A stretch of DNA of 64,000 nucleotides from Hungatella_A sp034142505 (GTDB lineage Bacteria > Bacillota > Clostridia > Lachnospirales > Lachnospiraceae). Below the pieces are notes generated by a model, which saw nothing but the letters and a program-made list of their open reading frames with translations, was not told where the DNA came from and searched no databases. Each line of letters starts with the position of its first letter. Position 1 is the first letter of the stretch. The stretch is taken from NCBI GenBank assembly GCA_034142505.1, contig JAWZDV010000022.1, positions 62,001 through 126,000 of the forward strand, written 5' to 3'. The position numbers were made by a program, and so were the translations under genes. Shown here in pieces: positions 1 through 7,398 of this stretch.

Positions 1-482
1 ACATAAGGAATTTTCTGCGGCAGCCGCTGTATACTTATGAGTTCAAGAAGACGTCGGAGCTGATGATTGAGATGCGGCAGACGTTCAACAATATTGTGAT
101 TGTGCTGGACGAGTACGGAGCCACGGCGGGACTCATCACTCTGGAGGATATGCTGGAGGAGATTGTCGGGGAGATTCGGGACGAGTATGACGAGGACGAG
201 GAGGAAAGTCTTGTGGAGGTGGCGCCGGGAGAATACCTGGTGGAAGGCTCTATGAAGCTGGATGACTTAAACGACTGGCTGGGACTGAGCTTGGAGTCTG
301 AGGATTATGATTCCATCGGCGGCCTGGTGATCGGCCAGCTGGACCACCTGCCTGATGAGGGCGAGGAAGTGACCTGCGAGGGTATCCGTCTGGTGGTGGA
401 AACTGTGGACAAGAACCGGATTGACCGGATTCGCATGTATCTTCCGCAGAAGGAAGCGGAGGAGACGGAGAACGAAGAATAG
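1..482 (+). CDS. CorC/HlyC-type CBS domain membrane protein, C-terminal part
   Basis: The reading frame is open from the left edge of the window, so the gene is cut at its 5' end; only about 160 C-terminal residues are present. The first part, with VLDEYGATAGLITLEDMLEE followed by an acidic DEYDEDEEE stretch, is the end of the second CBS domain of the HlyC/CorC (UPF0053, CNNM-like) family. The remainder (GEYLVEGSMKLDDLNDWLG onward, ending in RIRMYLP) is the CorC_HlyC transporter-associated domain. Family members are membrane proteins with an N-terminal DUF21 domain and are linked to magnesium or cobalt efflux, but the membrane domain lies outside the window. The gene is followed by a hairpin shared with the convergent gene at 607-966. 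Family assignment is firm; the transported ion is not known. Confidence 0.9.
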   Translation, partial: IRNFLRQPLYTYEFKKTSELMIEMRQTFNNIVIVLDEYGATAGLITLEDMLEEIVGEIRDEYDEDEEESLVEVAPGEYLVEGSMKLDDLNDWLGLSLESEDYDSIGGLVIGQLDHLPDEGEEVTCEGIRLVVETVDKNRIDRIRMYLPQKEAEETENEE

Positions 483-531
483 AAGTGCAGACAGCCCGGT
501 CACACAGAGCCGATGCACTGAAAAATAAAAA

Positions 532-580
532 ACAAGCCCCCGGAGGTGTGGAGAATTTCTCCTGCTTCCGGGGGCCTTGT
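532..580. terminator. bidirectional terminator between convergent genes
   Basis: A GC-rich hairpin pairs CAAGCCCCCGGA (from 533) with TCCGGGGGCCTTG (to 579). It is preceded by an A-rich run (about 520-532), which reads as a T-run on the minus strand. It lies between the stop at 482 and the minus-strand gene ending at 607, so it can serve both. Confidence 0.75.
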
Positions 581-606
581 CTTTGCCGGCCGCACACGCT
601 GCGGTC

Positions 607-966
607 TTAGCTCAGGACGCCGCCGATGACCCCGCTGGCGACGCACATGCCCATAACGGTAAACAACTGTGCCGGCGTGGTGGCGATCCCCCGTTTTAAA
701 ACCAGGGAGACTAAAAACAGCACGGCGAAATACAGAATTCCCGCCAAAAAACCGCAGAAAAAACGTTTCTGGCGGAATCCCTTCCCCATAAGAAAGCCGC
801 CCGCCAGGCAGGAGAAGATGTAGACGGCATTGACCGCCATCTGTACCTGGCTTTCTTTCCAGCGCAGTTTATAGAGGGCAAAAGATATGACCACCAGTAA
901 AATACCGGAAAGAATGTAGGAGAAGAGAAGGGAACGTACAATGACTTTTACTTTGGAAGATTCCAT
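607..966 (-). CDS. TIGR04086 family small membrane protein
   Basis: This 119-residue protein has four hydrophobic segments and almost nothing else, as in the TIGR04086/YrzE family of Firmicutes membrane proteins, which are of about this length and of unknown function. The start at 966 (MESSKVKVIVRSLLFSYILS) was chosen because an AGAGG ribosome binding site lies just upstream on the minus strand; the frame stays open to 1077, but the extra N-terminal residues are not hydrophobic and have no ribosome binding site. Conserved-looking features are the KESQVQ turn and the GFRQKR loop between helices. It is convergent with the CorC-like gene. Function cannot be inferred. Confidence 0.75.
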   Translation of the reverse strand: MESSKVKVIVRSLLFSYILSGILLVVISFALYKLRWKESQVQMAVNAVYIFSCLAGGFLMGKGFRQKRFFCGFLAGILYFAVLFLVSLVLKRGIATTPAQLFTVMGMCVASGVIGGVLS

Positions 967-1246
967 AAAACCTCTTACATGGTTGTTTTGTTTCAATATA
1001 TTCAAACAACCGGATAGATATGTCCAAAGAAACCGATTTTGCGGATTTATCTTTGAAATCATTGTTGATAATTCCACTCAAACCCCAAAATGAAATACAA
1101 CTTTTGTGCAAAAAGGATAAAAACATACAACTTTTTCATAAATAATAGAAAAGCTGTTGAAAAAAATCTCACGATTGTGTTAAGGTGTAATCATAAACGT
1201 AACGGGAAGCAAAAGGGAAACTATTTCAGAGAAGAGGAGAATGGAT

Positions 1247-2209
1247 ATGAAAAAGAGAGTATTGGCACTGGGATTAGCATGTATTATGGCGGCAGCTTCA
1301 CTGGCAGGCTGTGGTGAAAAGACAGCTACATGGACGGTGACCTGTCCCTGGGCGCCGTCAGGAGTAGCGGCGATGGTGAGCCAGAAGGCAGCGTCGTTAT
1401 CCACTACATATTCAGACAAAATCATCTTGGTTGCGGATGCGGTAAAAGGTGATGCCGCCACAGTTAATACCTGGGTGGCGGGAACAAAGGCCAATGACCC
1501 GGAACTGGTATTTGCGGGGGAGGGATTATTTTCTATTACATCGATTCTGGACCCGACCAAGATGCAGTTCACCTATGATGATTTTGCGTTTGTAGAGAAT
1601 CTGTATTCTTCTATTTTTGTGATGTCTGCCGATTCCAAACTGGGGATTAAGAGTATTGCGGAAATGGAGGAGTACATGAAAGCCGGCAATGAGATTACGG
1701 TTGCCTGTAACGGCGCAACCGGTTCGGAAGCATTTTTGGCGGCGGCATTATTTGGCGCTATGGGATATGGAAATCAGATGAAGATTGTTGCTTACAGTTC
1801 CGCGGCAGAGGCGGCGCAGGCGGTTGCCAAGGGAGAGACAAACTTTGCGGTATCCCATCAGTCCCAGATCCTGGAGACCTATCAGCAGGACGGCGTGACC
1901 ATCGTATGCGCGTTTGACGGCGAAGACCTGGCTGACGGACCGTTCCAGGGAGTTGAAGGTGTGGGGAAATACGGTTATCCATATTTTAGAAACCGCTGTT
2001 TTATCCTGGCCAGAAAAGGGACCGATGAGAAAAAAGTAGCGGAGCTTAAAGAGTTATACGACAAAATCCTGGCTGACCAGGAAGTTATTAACTGGCTGGG
2101 AGATACCATGCTTTTGGAGGTTGATCCTATGAGCGAAGACCAGGTTTTGGAACATATTGAGAATGTAAAGAGCATCGTAAATGAATATCGTGATATTGTT
2201 GTTCATTAA
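1247..2209 (+). CDS. tctC: TctC-type tripartite tricarboxylate transporter substrate-binding lipoprotein
   Basis: This is the extracytoplasmic binding protein of a tripartite tricarboxylate transporter (TTT), which hands a carboxylate-type ligand to the TctA/TctB membrane pair for ion-driven uptake. The 320-residue product starts MKKRVLALGL and has a lipoprotein signal with lipobox SLAGC, so it is anchored outside the membrane. The body follows the Bug/TctC pattern (TCPWAPSGVAAMVSQKAA, then VFAGEGLF, VACNGATGSEAFLAAALFGAMG). The start at 1247 was preferred over ATG 1241 because the GAAGAGGAG site ends one base before 1241. It is first in an operon with tctB, tctA, a sulfatase and a regulator. 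Ligands of Bug proteins vary widely, and the true substrate is unknown; the sulfatase neighbour suggests a sulfated organic acid (inference). Confidence 0.9.
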   Translation: MKKRVLALGLACIMAAASLAGCGEKTATWTVTCPWAPSGVAAMVSQKAASLSTTYSDKIILVADAVKGDAATVNTWVAGTKANDPELVFAGEGLFSITSILDPTKMQFTYDDFAFVENLYSSIFVMSADSKLGIKSIAEMEEYMKAGNEITVACNGATGSEAFLAAALFGAMGYGNQMKIVAYSSAAEAAQAVAKGETNFAVSHQSQILETYQQDGVTIVCAFDGEDLADGPFQGVEGVGKYGYPYFRNRCFILARKGTDEKKVAELKELYDKILADQEVINWLGDTMLLEVDPMSEDQVLEHIENVKSIVNEYRDIVVH

Positions 2210-2227
2210 CTGTTGGAAGCTTAGATG

Positions 2228-2253
2228 GCGCAGGAATTGTAATGCTCCTGCGC
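2228..2253 (+). other. intercistronic hairpin after tctC
   Basis: Perfect 8-bp stem GCGCAGGA/TCCTGCGC with a 10-nt loop, 18 bases after the tctC stop and followed by TGTTTTA. It may be a leaky terminator or a 3' stabiliser that raises tctC message over tctB and tctA. The in-frame ATG at 2242 lies inside its loop, which argues against that start for tctB. Confidence 0.6.
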
Positions 2254-2295
2254 TGTTTTAGTCTTATGGGATGGGCAATGGGAAGGAGAATTTTC

Positions 2296-2820
2296 ATGAA
2301 ACAAGAGAAATCGTACCTTGCGCGCTGGGATGAAAAACTGGATGCCATGGGAGAAACGTTAAAACACAAAGAAGTCACGCTGCCGGTGGATCTCATTGGG
2401 GCGGGATTGTTCCTGCTGCTGGCTGTGGTTTTATTGGCAATTATGCCGAAGCAGGTATCGGTGTCAGATACAGACGTCGTCAATGGAAGGGTCTTTCCCA
2501 CCATTTTGATGATCTTGATGATTCTCTGCTGCTGTTTATTAATCATTCAGAACCTTTTTAAGATCATAAAAAAGGAACCTCTGCACACCTGCACGCTGAA
2601 CCTGCTGACGGAGGTAAAGGCCCTGGTCATCATGGGAATCCTGCTGGCCACTTATTTCCTTTGTAAAATAACAGATTTGTTTGTTGTGGGAGCGGTATTT
2701 TGCTGTTTCGGTTTTTTGACTTATTACAGATGCAGGAAGAGGCTTTATTATGTGATTACTATTGGTCTGGCGGTGCTGATTTGGGTGGCTTTCCGGTTTG
2801 GGCTGGGGGTACGTTTTTAA
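2296..2820 (+). CDS. tctB: TctB-type small membrane subunit of tripartite tricarboxylate transporter
   Basis: The 174-residue protein has a polar N-terminus followed by four hydrophobic segments (about residues 28-46, 61-79, 98-116 and 122-170, the last region holding two helices), the size and layout of the TctB family (DUF1468). TctB is the small, poorly conserved membrane subunit that works with TctA. The start at 2296 (MKQEKSYLARWDEKLDAMG) has AAGGAG at 2283-2288; an upstream in-frame ATG at 2242 lies inside a hairpin and has no ribosome binding site. tctA follows after 19 bases with its own strong site. The identification rests on position between tctC and tctA plus topology, because sequence conservation in this family is weak. 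Confidence 0.85.
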   Translation: MKQEKSYLARWDEKLDAMGETLKHKEVTLPVDLIGAGLFLLLAVVLLAIMPKQVSVSDTDVVNGRVFPTILMILMILCCCLLIIQNLFKIIKKEPLHTCTLNLLTEVKALVIMGILLATYFLCKITDLFVVGAVFCCFGFLTYYRCRKRLYYVITIGLAVLIWVAFRFGLGVRF

Positions 2821-2839
2821 GGAGAGGGGGAGATGAGAG

Positions 2840-4336
2840 ATGTTAGATTATATTGTTCCGGCGCTGCAGATGCTGTTTACCGTGGAAAACTTCCTCTGGA
2901 TTAACCTGGGAGTGTTTATCGGTTCTGTCTTCGCGGCAATTCCGGGATTATCGGTGATCCTGTGTATTATCCTGTTTTTACCGTTTACTTATAAAATGAC
3001 GGCGGTTCCCGGGATGATGTTTTTGCTCGGCATCTACTGTGCCGGCGGATACGGAGGAAGTGTGTCGGCAATCCTGATTAATACGCCGGGAACGCCTCAT
3101 GCAGCGACGACTATGCTGGACGGACATCCGCTGTCAGAAAAAGGCCGGACGAAGGCGGCATTGAAAATCGCGCTTTACGCGTCTGCCTTTGGCGGGATAT
3201 TTTCCGCATTGATGTTATTGTTTCTGGCGCCACAGGTGGCTTTAATTTCAGCGGAACTGGGAACGGCGGAGTATTTCCTGGTGTGTCTGTTTGGACTTAC
3301 GATTATTGCAGGGATATCCGGTAAAAGCATGACGAAGGGGGTTATCTCTGCCTGCATTGGCCTGTTTGTGTCCTGTATCGGTGCAGATCCTATGACCAGC
3401 TATGACCGGTATACCTTTGGGATTCCCAGACTTTATATGGGGCTGGATCTTGCCATCTGTCTGATTGGCCTATTTGCATTGATTGAAATACTGAAAAAGG
3501 CGGAAAAGAAACCGGGCAGGCTCGTGCTGGATGCGGAGCGGATCAAGGATGACGGTAAGATAACGAAGGCGGAATACAAGCGGTTGCTGGCGCCGATGCT
3601 GATGTCTTCCATCATAGGAACCATTATCGGAATTATACCTGGAACCGGGGCTTCCATGGCATCCTGGTTCAGTTATGACCGGGCAAAGGCCATATCCAAA
3701 CATAAAGAAGAATTCGGACACGGTTCCGTGGAGGGTATTGCAGCTGCGGAGAGCGCCAACAACGCGGTGACAGGCGCGACTCTGATTCCTCTTCTGACCC
3801 TTGGAATTCCGGGGGACGGGTGTGTGGCAATCATGCTGTCCGCGCTTATGATCAACGGTTTGAATCCGGGGCTAAGTCTATTTACAACCCAGGGAGATAT
3901 CATGTATGCAATTATGATTGGCCTGCTGTTTGTAAACCTGTTTATGCTGATTCAGGGAAAATATCTGACCCGGCTCTTTGCCAAGGTGGTCTCGATTCCC
4001 CAGGAAATTTTGACGCCAATCATTGTTATTTTCTGCTTTGCAGGTGCGTACTCCATCAATAAGTCTTACTTTGACGTGGCGGTGACACTGGTATTTGCGG
4101 GGATTGCATGGGTGCTTCATAAGCTGGATTTTCCGGCAGTGCCGATTTTACTGGGGCTTGTGCTTGGAAATATGACGGAGACGAATTTCCGGCGCGCGCT
4201 GTTTTTGTCTAACGGAAGCCCGGCGATCTTTGCGGGAAGTATTTACTGTATCGTATTCCTGGCATTGATTGTGGGAGCGGCAGCGATGATTGTGAGAAGC
4301 AAGTTGAGAGAAGGTAAAACGGTGAAGGGAGAATAG
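2840..4336 (+). CDS. tctA: TctA-type large permease subunit of tripartite tricarboxylate transporter
   Basis: The 498-residue integral membrane protein has about twelve hydrophobic segments and the two hallmark TctA motifs: the early AILINTPGTPHAATTMLDG and the mid-protein repeat GIIPGTGASMASWFSYDRAK. These form the substrate path in TTT systems. It starts at 2840 behind GGAGAGGGGG and ends two bases before the sulfatase start, so the two are translated together. The family normally works with a proton or sodium gradient and a TctC binding protein, both consistent with the genes here. Length matches the family. Confidence 0.93.
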   Translation: MLDYIVPALQMLFTVENFLWINLGVFIGSVFAAIPGLSVILCIILFLPFTYKMTAVPGMMFLLGIYCAGGYGGSVSAILINTPGTPHAATTMLDGHPLSEKGRTKAALKIALYASAFGGIFSALMLLFLAPQVALISAELGTAEYFLVCLFGLTIIAGISGKSMTKGVISACIGLFVSCIGADPMTSYDRYTFGIPRLYMGLDLAICLIGLFALIEILKKAEKKPGRLVLDAERIKDDGKITKAEYKRLLAPMLMSSIIGTIIGIIPGTGASMASWFSYDRAKAISKHKEEFGHGSVEGIAAAESANNAVTGATLIPLLTLGIPGDGCVAIMLSALMINGLNPGLSLFTTQGDIMYAIMIGLLFVNLFMLIQGKYLTRLFAKVVSIPQEILTPIIVIFCFAGAYSINKSYFDVAVTLVFAGIAWVLHKLDFPAVPILLGLVLGNMTETNFRRALFLSNGSPAIFAGSIYCIVFLALIVGAAAMIVRSKLREGKTVKGE

Positions 4337-4338
4337 TT

Positions 4339-5697
4339 ATGGCCTATAACATTATTTTTTATTTTACAGATCAGCAGAGGGCGGATACCTGCGGATGCTT
4401 CGGCCAGCCCCTTGATATTACGCCGAATCTGGATCAATTGGCAAAGGAGGGCGTAAAGTTTGATTATGCCTATTCGCCCCAGCCGGTGTGCGGGCCATGC
4501 CGGGCGCTGTTCCAGACCGGTAAATATGCAACAGATACCGGGTGCTTCCGGAATAATATCATGCTGCCGCCGGGTGTAAAGACCCTGGCGGACTACATCG
4601 AGGAAGCCGGATATGAGACCGCCTATATCGGAAAATGGCATCTGGCCAGCAATGGAGAACTGGAACAGCCGCCATCCATAGACCACACGGTCACGGCGAT
4701 TCCAAGGGAACTGAGGGGCGGTTATACCGGTTTTTGGCGGACGGCGGATGTGCTGGAGTTCACATCTCACGGCTATGATGGCTATGTATTTGATGAAAAA
4801 AATAACAGGCTTGATTTTAAGGGCTACCGGGCGGACTGTATCACTGATTTTGCACTGGATTTTTTTGATGTGCGGGATAAGAGCAAACCGTTTTTTATGA
4901 CGATTTCCCAGATTGAACCGCACCATCAAAATGACCATAAGCACTATGAAGGGCCGGCCGGCTCCAAGGAGAAGTATAAAGATTATGTGCTTCCGGAGGA
5001 TTTGGCGGCGCTTGAGGGGGATTACCGGGAAGAGTATCCGGATTACCTGGGGCAGTGTGCCAGCCTGGATGAGAATTTGGGGCGATTGATCGACCGTCTC
5101 AAAGAAGAGGGGATTTATGACAATACGGTGATCATCTTTGCGGCAGACCACGGTTCTCATTTTAAAACCAGGAATCGGGACAGCCACTTAAATGGATATG
5201 ATGATTATAAACGTTCCTGCCATGAGGCCTGTCTGCGGGTTCCGTTAGTGATCGCCGGAGGCCCTTATCAAGGCGGTGTGGCTGTGGAGGAGCTGGTCAG
5301 CACGGAAAGCCTTCCCAAGTCGATTCTGGCTCTTGCAGGTGTCGATGTGGGGGATCAGATGATCGGCGAAAATCTTCTTGACGTGGTTCAGGGAAAGAAC
5401 CATAATAGAGTTAATGAGATCTATGCGCAGATTTCAGAGAGCCGTGTGGGACGGGTGATCCGCACACCGGATTATAAATATGCTGTGTATGCGCCGGGAG
5501 TGAACGGAGGCGCCGCGCCGGGATCGGAGCGGTATGCGGATGATTTTTTATATGATATGAAGAGAGATCCCTGGGAACTTAAGAATCTGATTCACGACGA
5601 GGCCTACGCGGCCGTGAAACAGGAACTGAGAGAGAAACTGCTTGACTGGATTGAGAAAGTGGAACATATCAGGCCTGTGATCATCGAGGAAGCGTAA
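4339..5697 (+). CDS. cytoplasmic sulfatase (Cys-type, alkaline phosphatase superfamily)
   Basis: The 452-residue protein belongs to the formylglycine sulfatases, which hydrolyse sulfate esters. It starts directly with the metal-site strand NIIFYFTDQQRADTCGCFG, and the CxPxR modification motif is VCGPCRALFQTGKY, with Cys51 as the residue to be oxidised to formylglycine. AYIGKWHL and the AADHGSH metal/substrate motif follow, and the C-terminus has the DPWELKNL motif common in this family. There is no signal peptide or lipobox, so the enzyme should be cytoplasmic. It lies two bases behind tctA, implying that a sulfated substrate is imported intact and desulfated inside (inference). A maturase for the formylglycine (anSME type) is not in the window. 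Substrate unknown. Confidence 0.92.
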   Translation: MAYNIIFYFTDQQRADTCGCFGQPLDITPNLDQLAKEGVKFDYAYSPQPVCGPCRALFQTGKYATDTGCFRNNIMLPPGVKTLADYIEEAGYETAYIGKWHLASNGELEQPPSIDHTVTAIPRELRGGYTGFWRTADVLEFTSHGYDGYVFDEKNNRLDFKGYRADCITDFALDFFDVRDKSKPFFMTISQIEPHHQNDHKHYEGPAGSKEKYKDYVLPEDLAALEGDYREEYPDYLGQCASLDENLGRLIDRLKEEGIYDNTVIIFAADHGSHFKTRNRDSHLNGYDDYKRSCHEACLRVPLVIAGGPYQGGVAVEELVSTESLPKSILALAGVDVGDQMIGENLLDVVQGKNHNRVNEIYAQISESRVGRVIRTPDYKYAVYAPGVNGGAAPGSERYADDFLYDMKRDPWELKNLIHDEAYAAVKQELREKLLDWIEKVEHIRPVIIEEA

Positions 5698-5741
5698 CCC
5701 GATTAACTGGAACAGGCAGCTGCCGGATAGAAGGAGATTGT

Positions 5742-6863
5742 ATGTGCGCCATGGTCAGCAAATCGAACCGTGTATATAACTGGATCAGAGCTTATATTGA
5801 TGAGAATAAATTTTCCTCAAATTTGAAGCTGCCTTCCGAGAACGTGCTGTGCAAGCGGCTGGAGGTGAGCCGTGAGACGGTGCGGCTGGCCTTGGAGCGG
5901 CTTGCACAGGAAGGGCTGATCTACAAGGTGAAGNNNNNNNNNNGGACGTATATCGATAAAGCGGTAGCAGTCTCAAAGGAAGTGAGTGACGCGTCTGCTT
6001 CCATCAAGATTGCCCTGATTCTCCAGGGACAGGATGCCAATGCCAATTCCGGCCTGATTGCCGGGATCAAGAGCATATTAAAGGAGAAACGGGCGGATCT
6101 GCACATTTTTTTTACCGACAACAAGTTTTCCAGTGAGAGAAACTGCCTGGATGTGGTGGCGCATCAGGATTTTGACGGGTTTATCGTGGATGGGGTGAAG
6201 GCAAGTTTATTAAATCCCAACCTGGACAGTTACCGGAATATCTACCAAAAGAAGATACCGGTCATTTTTTACAACAATTACTATAAGGAACTGCGGTATC
6301 CCAAGGTGATCAACAATGATTACAAGTGTGCAAGGGAACTGCTGAAGCGTCTGATTCAGGCCGGGCACAAGCATATTGCCGGAATTTTTGTGTATGATAA
6401 TTACCAGAGTATTGAAAAATTCCGGGGATATGTGAGTGCGGTCAGAAAGTATGGCGTAGAGTTTGATGACGACTATGTCAAATGGTGCGTTTCTAATGAA
6501 GCGCATACGGCTGGATTTTATAAAGAGGTGGAGAGATTTTTAAAAGGGCTTCCCAAGTGTACCGCCGTGGTGTGTTGCAATTATATGATTCTGCAGGCGG
6601 TACTGCGTGCCATCAGGGAGTCCGGCAAATCCATGCCGGAAGATTATTCGCTGGTCTGCTTTGATTATTCCAAGGAGGACTGGGAGGAAGCGGGGATTAC
6701 CTGTTCGGTGCATCCGGGATATGAGATGGGGCAGCAGGTGGGTACCAAGCTGATGCAGATGATTGAGAATAAGGAATACGAGGATCACAATTATTCCTAC
6801 GTGTTTGAACCGAGGATCTACGAAGGGCATTCAATCCGCCGGCTTTCCGGGGGGAGGGAGTAG
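5742..6863 (+). CDS. GntR-LacI type transcriptional regulator, interrupted by an assembly gap
   Basis: Residues 1-70 form a GntR winged helix (KLPSENVLCKRLEVSRETVR, then LERLAQEGLIYKVK) and the rest is a LacI/periplasmic-binding-like sensor domain, the architecture of AraR. Such proteins repress sugar or organic acid operons and are released by a small effector. It starts at 5742 behind AAGGAG at 5731-5736. Ten Ns at 5934-5943 replace the wing of the DNA-binding domain, where family members carry a KGxGTY-like turn; the frame on both sides agrees, giving four unknown residues before TYID. It is last in the tctCBA-sulfatase operon and is the obvious local regulator. No operator could be recognised. 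Confidence 0.88.
   Translation: MCAMVSKSNRVYNWIRAYIDENKFSSNLKLPSENVLCKRLEVSRETVRLALERLAQEGLIYKVKXXXXTYIDKAVAVSKEVSDASASIKIALILQGQDANANSGLIAGIKSILKEKRADLHIFFTDNKFSSERNCLDVVAHQDFDGFIVDGVKASLLNPNLDSYRNIYQKKIPVIFYNNYYKELRYPKVINNDYKCARELLKRLIQAGHKHIAGIFVYDNYQSIEKFRGYVSAVRKYGVEFDDDYVKWCVSNEAHTAGFYKEVERFLKGLPKCTAVVCCNYMILQAVLRAIRESGKSMPEDYSLVCFDYSKEDWEEAGITCSVHPGYEMGQQVGTKLMQMIENKEYEDHNYSYVFEPRIYEGHSIRRLSGGRE
5934..5943. other. assembly gap (10 Ns)
   Basis: Ten undetermined bases inside the GntR wing of the regulator at 5742-6863. Ten is a common placeholder length, so the true number of missing bases may differ. Confidence 0.99.
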
Positions 6864-6886
6864 AAAAAGGCCGTGTGTTAAAAAAC

Positions 6887-6915
6887 TTGCACATGGCGGG
6901 AGACTGTGATATAAT
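6887..6915 (+). promoter_or_regulatory. sigma-A type promoter of the SCIFF gene
   Basis: TTGCAC at 6887-6892 and TATAAT at 6910-6915 are separated by exactly 17 bases, with a TG just upstream of the -10. Transcription would begin near 6922, leaving a leader of about 60 bases to the SCIFF start codon at 6982. Confidence 0.8.
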
Positions 6916-6981
6916 CCTTAGGAAAACTGACATATTCAGCGGAAATGTGCGTATGTTACATATAATTAGGAGGACGATATC

Positions 6982-7128
6982 ATGAAGAAAGTAAAAACAT
7001 TGAACACCAACACGTTAAAGGAATCCATGAAGAAGGGCGGATGCGGCGAGTGCCAGACTTCCTGTCAGTCTGCATGCAAGACATCCTGCACGGTTGGCAA
7101 CCAGACATGTGAGAACAGCAACCGATAA
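6982..7128 (+). CDS. scfA: SCIFF (six-cysteine) ranthipeptide precursor
   Basis: This 48-residue peptide, MKKVKTLNTNTLKESMKKGG followed by a cysteine-rich core, is a textbook SCIFF precursor (six cysteines in forty-five residues). The cysteines are at 21, 24, 28, 32, 36 and 43, interspersed with Thr and Ser (CGECQTSCQSACKTSCTVGN). SCIFF peptides are nearly universal in Clostridia and are modified by a radical SAM/SPASM maturase that installs thioether bridges from Cys to neighbouring residues; they are classed as ranthipeptides. AGGAGG at 6968-6973 precedes the start. The maturase gene follows at 7399, separated by a small hairpin and a 151-bp repeat. No dedicated exporter or protease is adjacent, which is normal for this family. 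Confidence 0.95.
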   Translation: MKKVKTLNTNTLKESMKKGGCGECQTSCQSACKTSCTVGNQTCENSNR

Positions 7129-7162
7129 TCAGTTCCTAAGATTGCGAAGGCAGGCAGTAAAG

Positions 7163-7191
7163 ACCCCTACGGTCCCCTGGGTTGTAGGGGT
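7163..7191 (+). other. hairpin behind the SCIFF gene
   Basis: Perfect 8-bp stem ACCCCTAC (7163-7170)/GTAGGGGT (7184-7191), 34 bases behind the scfA stop. No T-run follows, so it looks more like a 3' stabiliser or a weak attenuator between precursor and maturase than a full terminator. Confidence 0.55.
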
Positions 7192-7201
7192 ACTTATATT
7201 G

Positions 7202-7352
7202 GTAACAGTTCAGACGGCGCATCTTCTTGACCGAAAAAACCGGACAAGAAGCATCGGATGTCCATCCGATGTGAAAATTGGTGCAGAAACGGGCTTACAA
7301 GCAAGCTTGACACCCGTTTCTGTACCAATTTTCACGCCGTCTGAACTGTTAC
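7202..7352 (+). repeat. 151-bp structured repeat with terminal inverted repeats, copy 1
   Basis: The element begins with GTAACAGTTCAGACGGCG and ends with its exact reverse complement, an 18-bp perfect terminal inverted repeat. Inside are a CTTCTTGACCG/CCGGACAAGAAG hairpin, a CATCGGAT/ATCCGATG hairpin and a long GTGAAAATTGG/CCAATTTTCAC stem that encloses GAAACGGG/CCCGTTTC. A second copy of the same length, about 87% identical (131 of 151 positions by eye) and in the opposite orientation, is at 57628-57778. It looks like a non-autonomous MITE-like or REP-like repeat. It encodes no protein; the open frame across it is a by-product. No clear target-site duplication is visible. Confidence 0.9.
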
Positions 7353-7398
7353 TTCATATTGTCTGCCTTATGTGTGTAAAGAGATAAGGAGAACATCA

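Noticed and set aside
1157..1191. Promoter of the tctC operon
   Set aside because: TTGAAA at 1157-1162 has only poor -10 candidates (TAAGGT with 18-base spacing); too weak to list.
7094..7387. 97-codon open frame spanning the end of scfA and the repeat
   Set aside because: It overlaps the SCIFF gene in another frame and owes its length to the 151-bp repeat; the similar peptide read from the second repeat copy is due to the shared DNA element, not to a protein.
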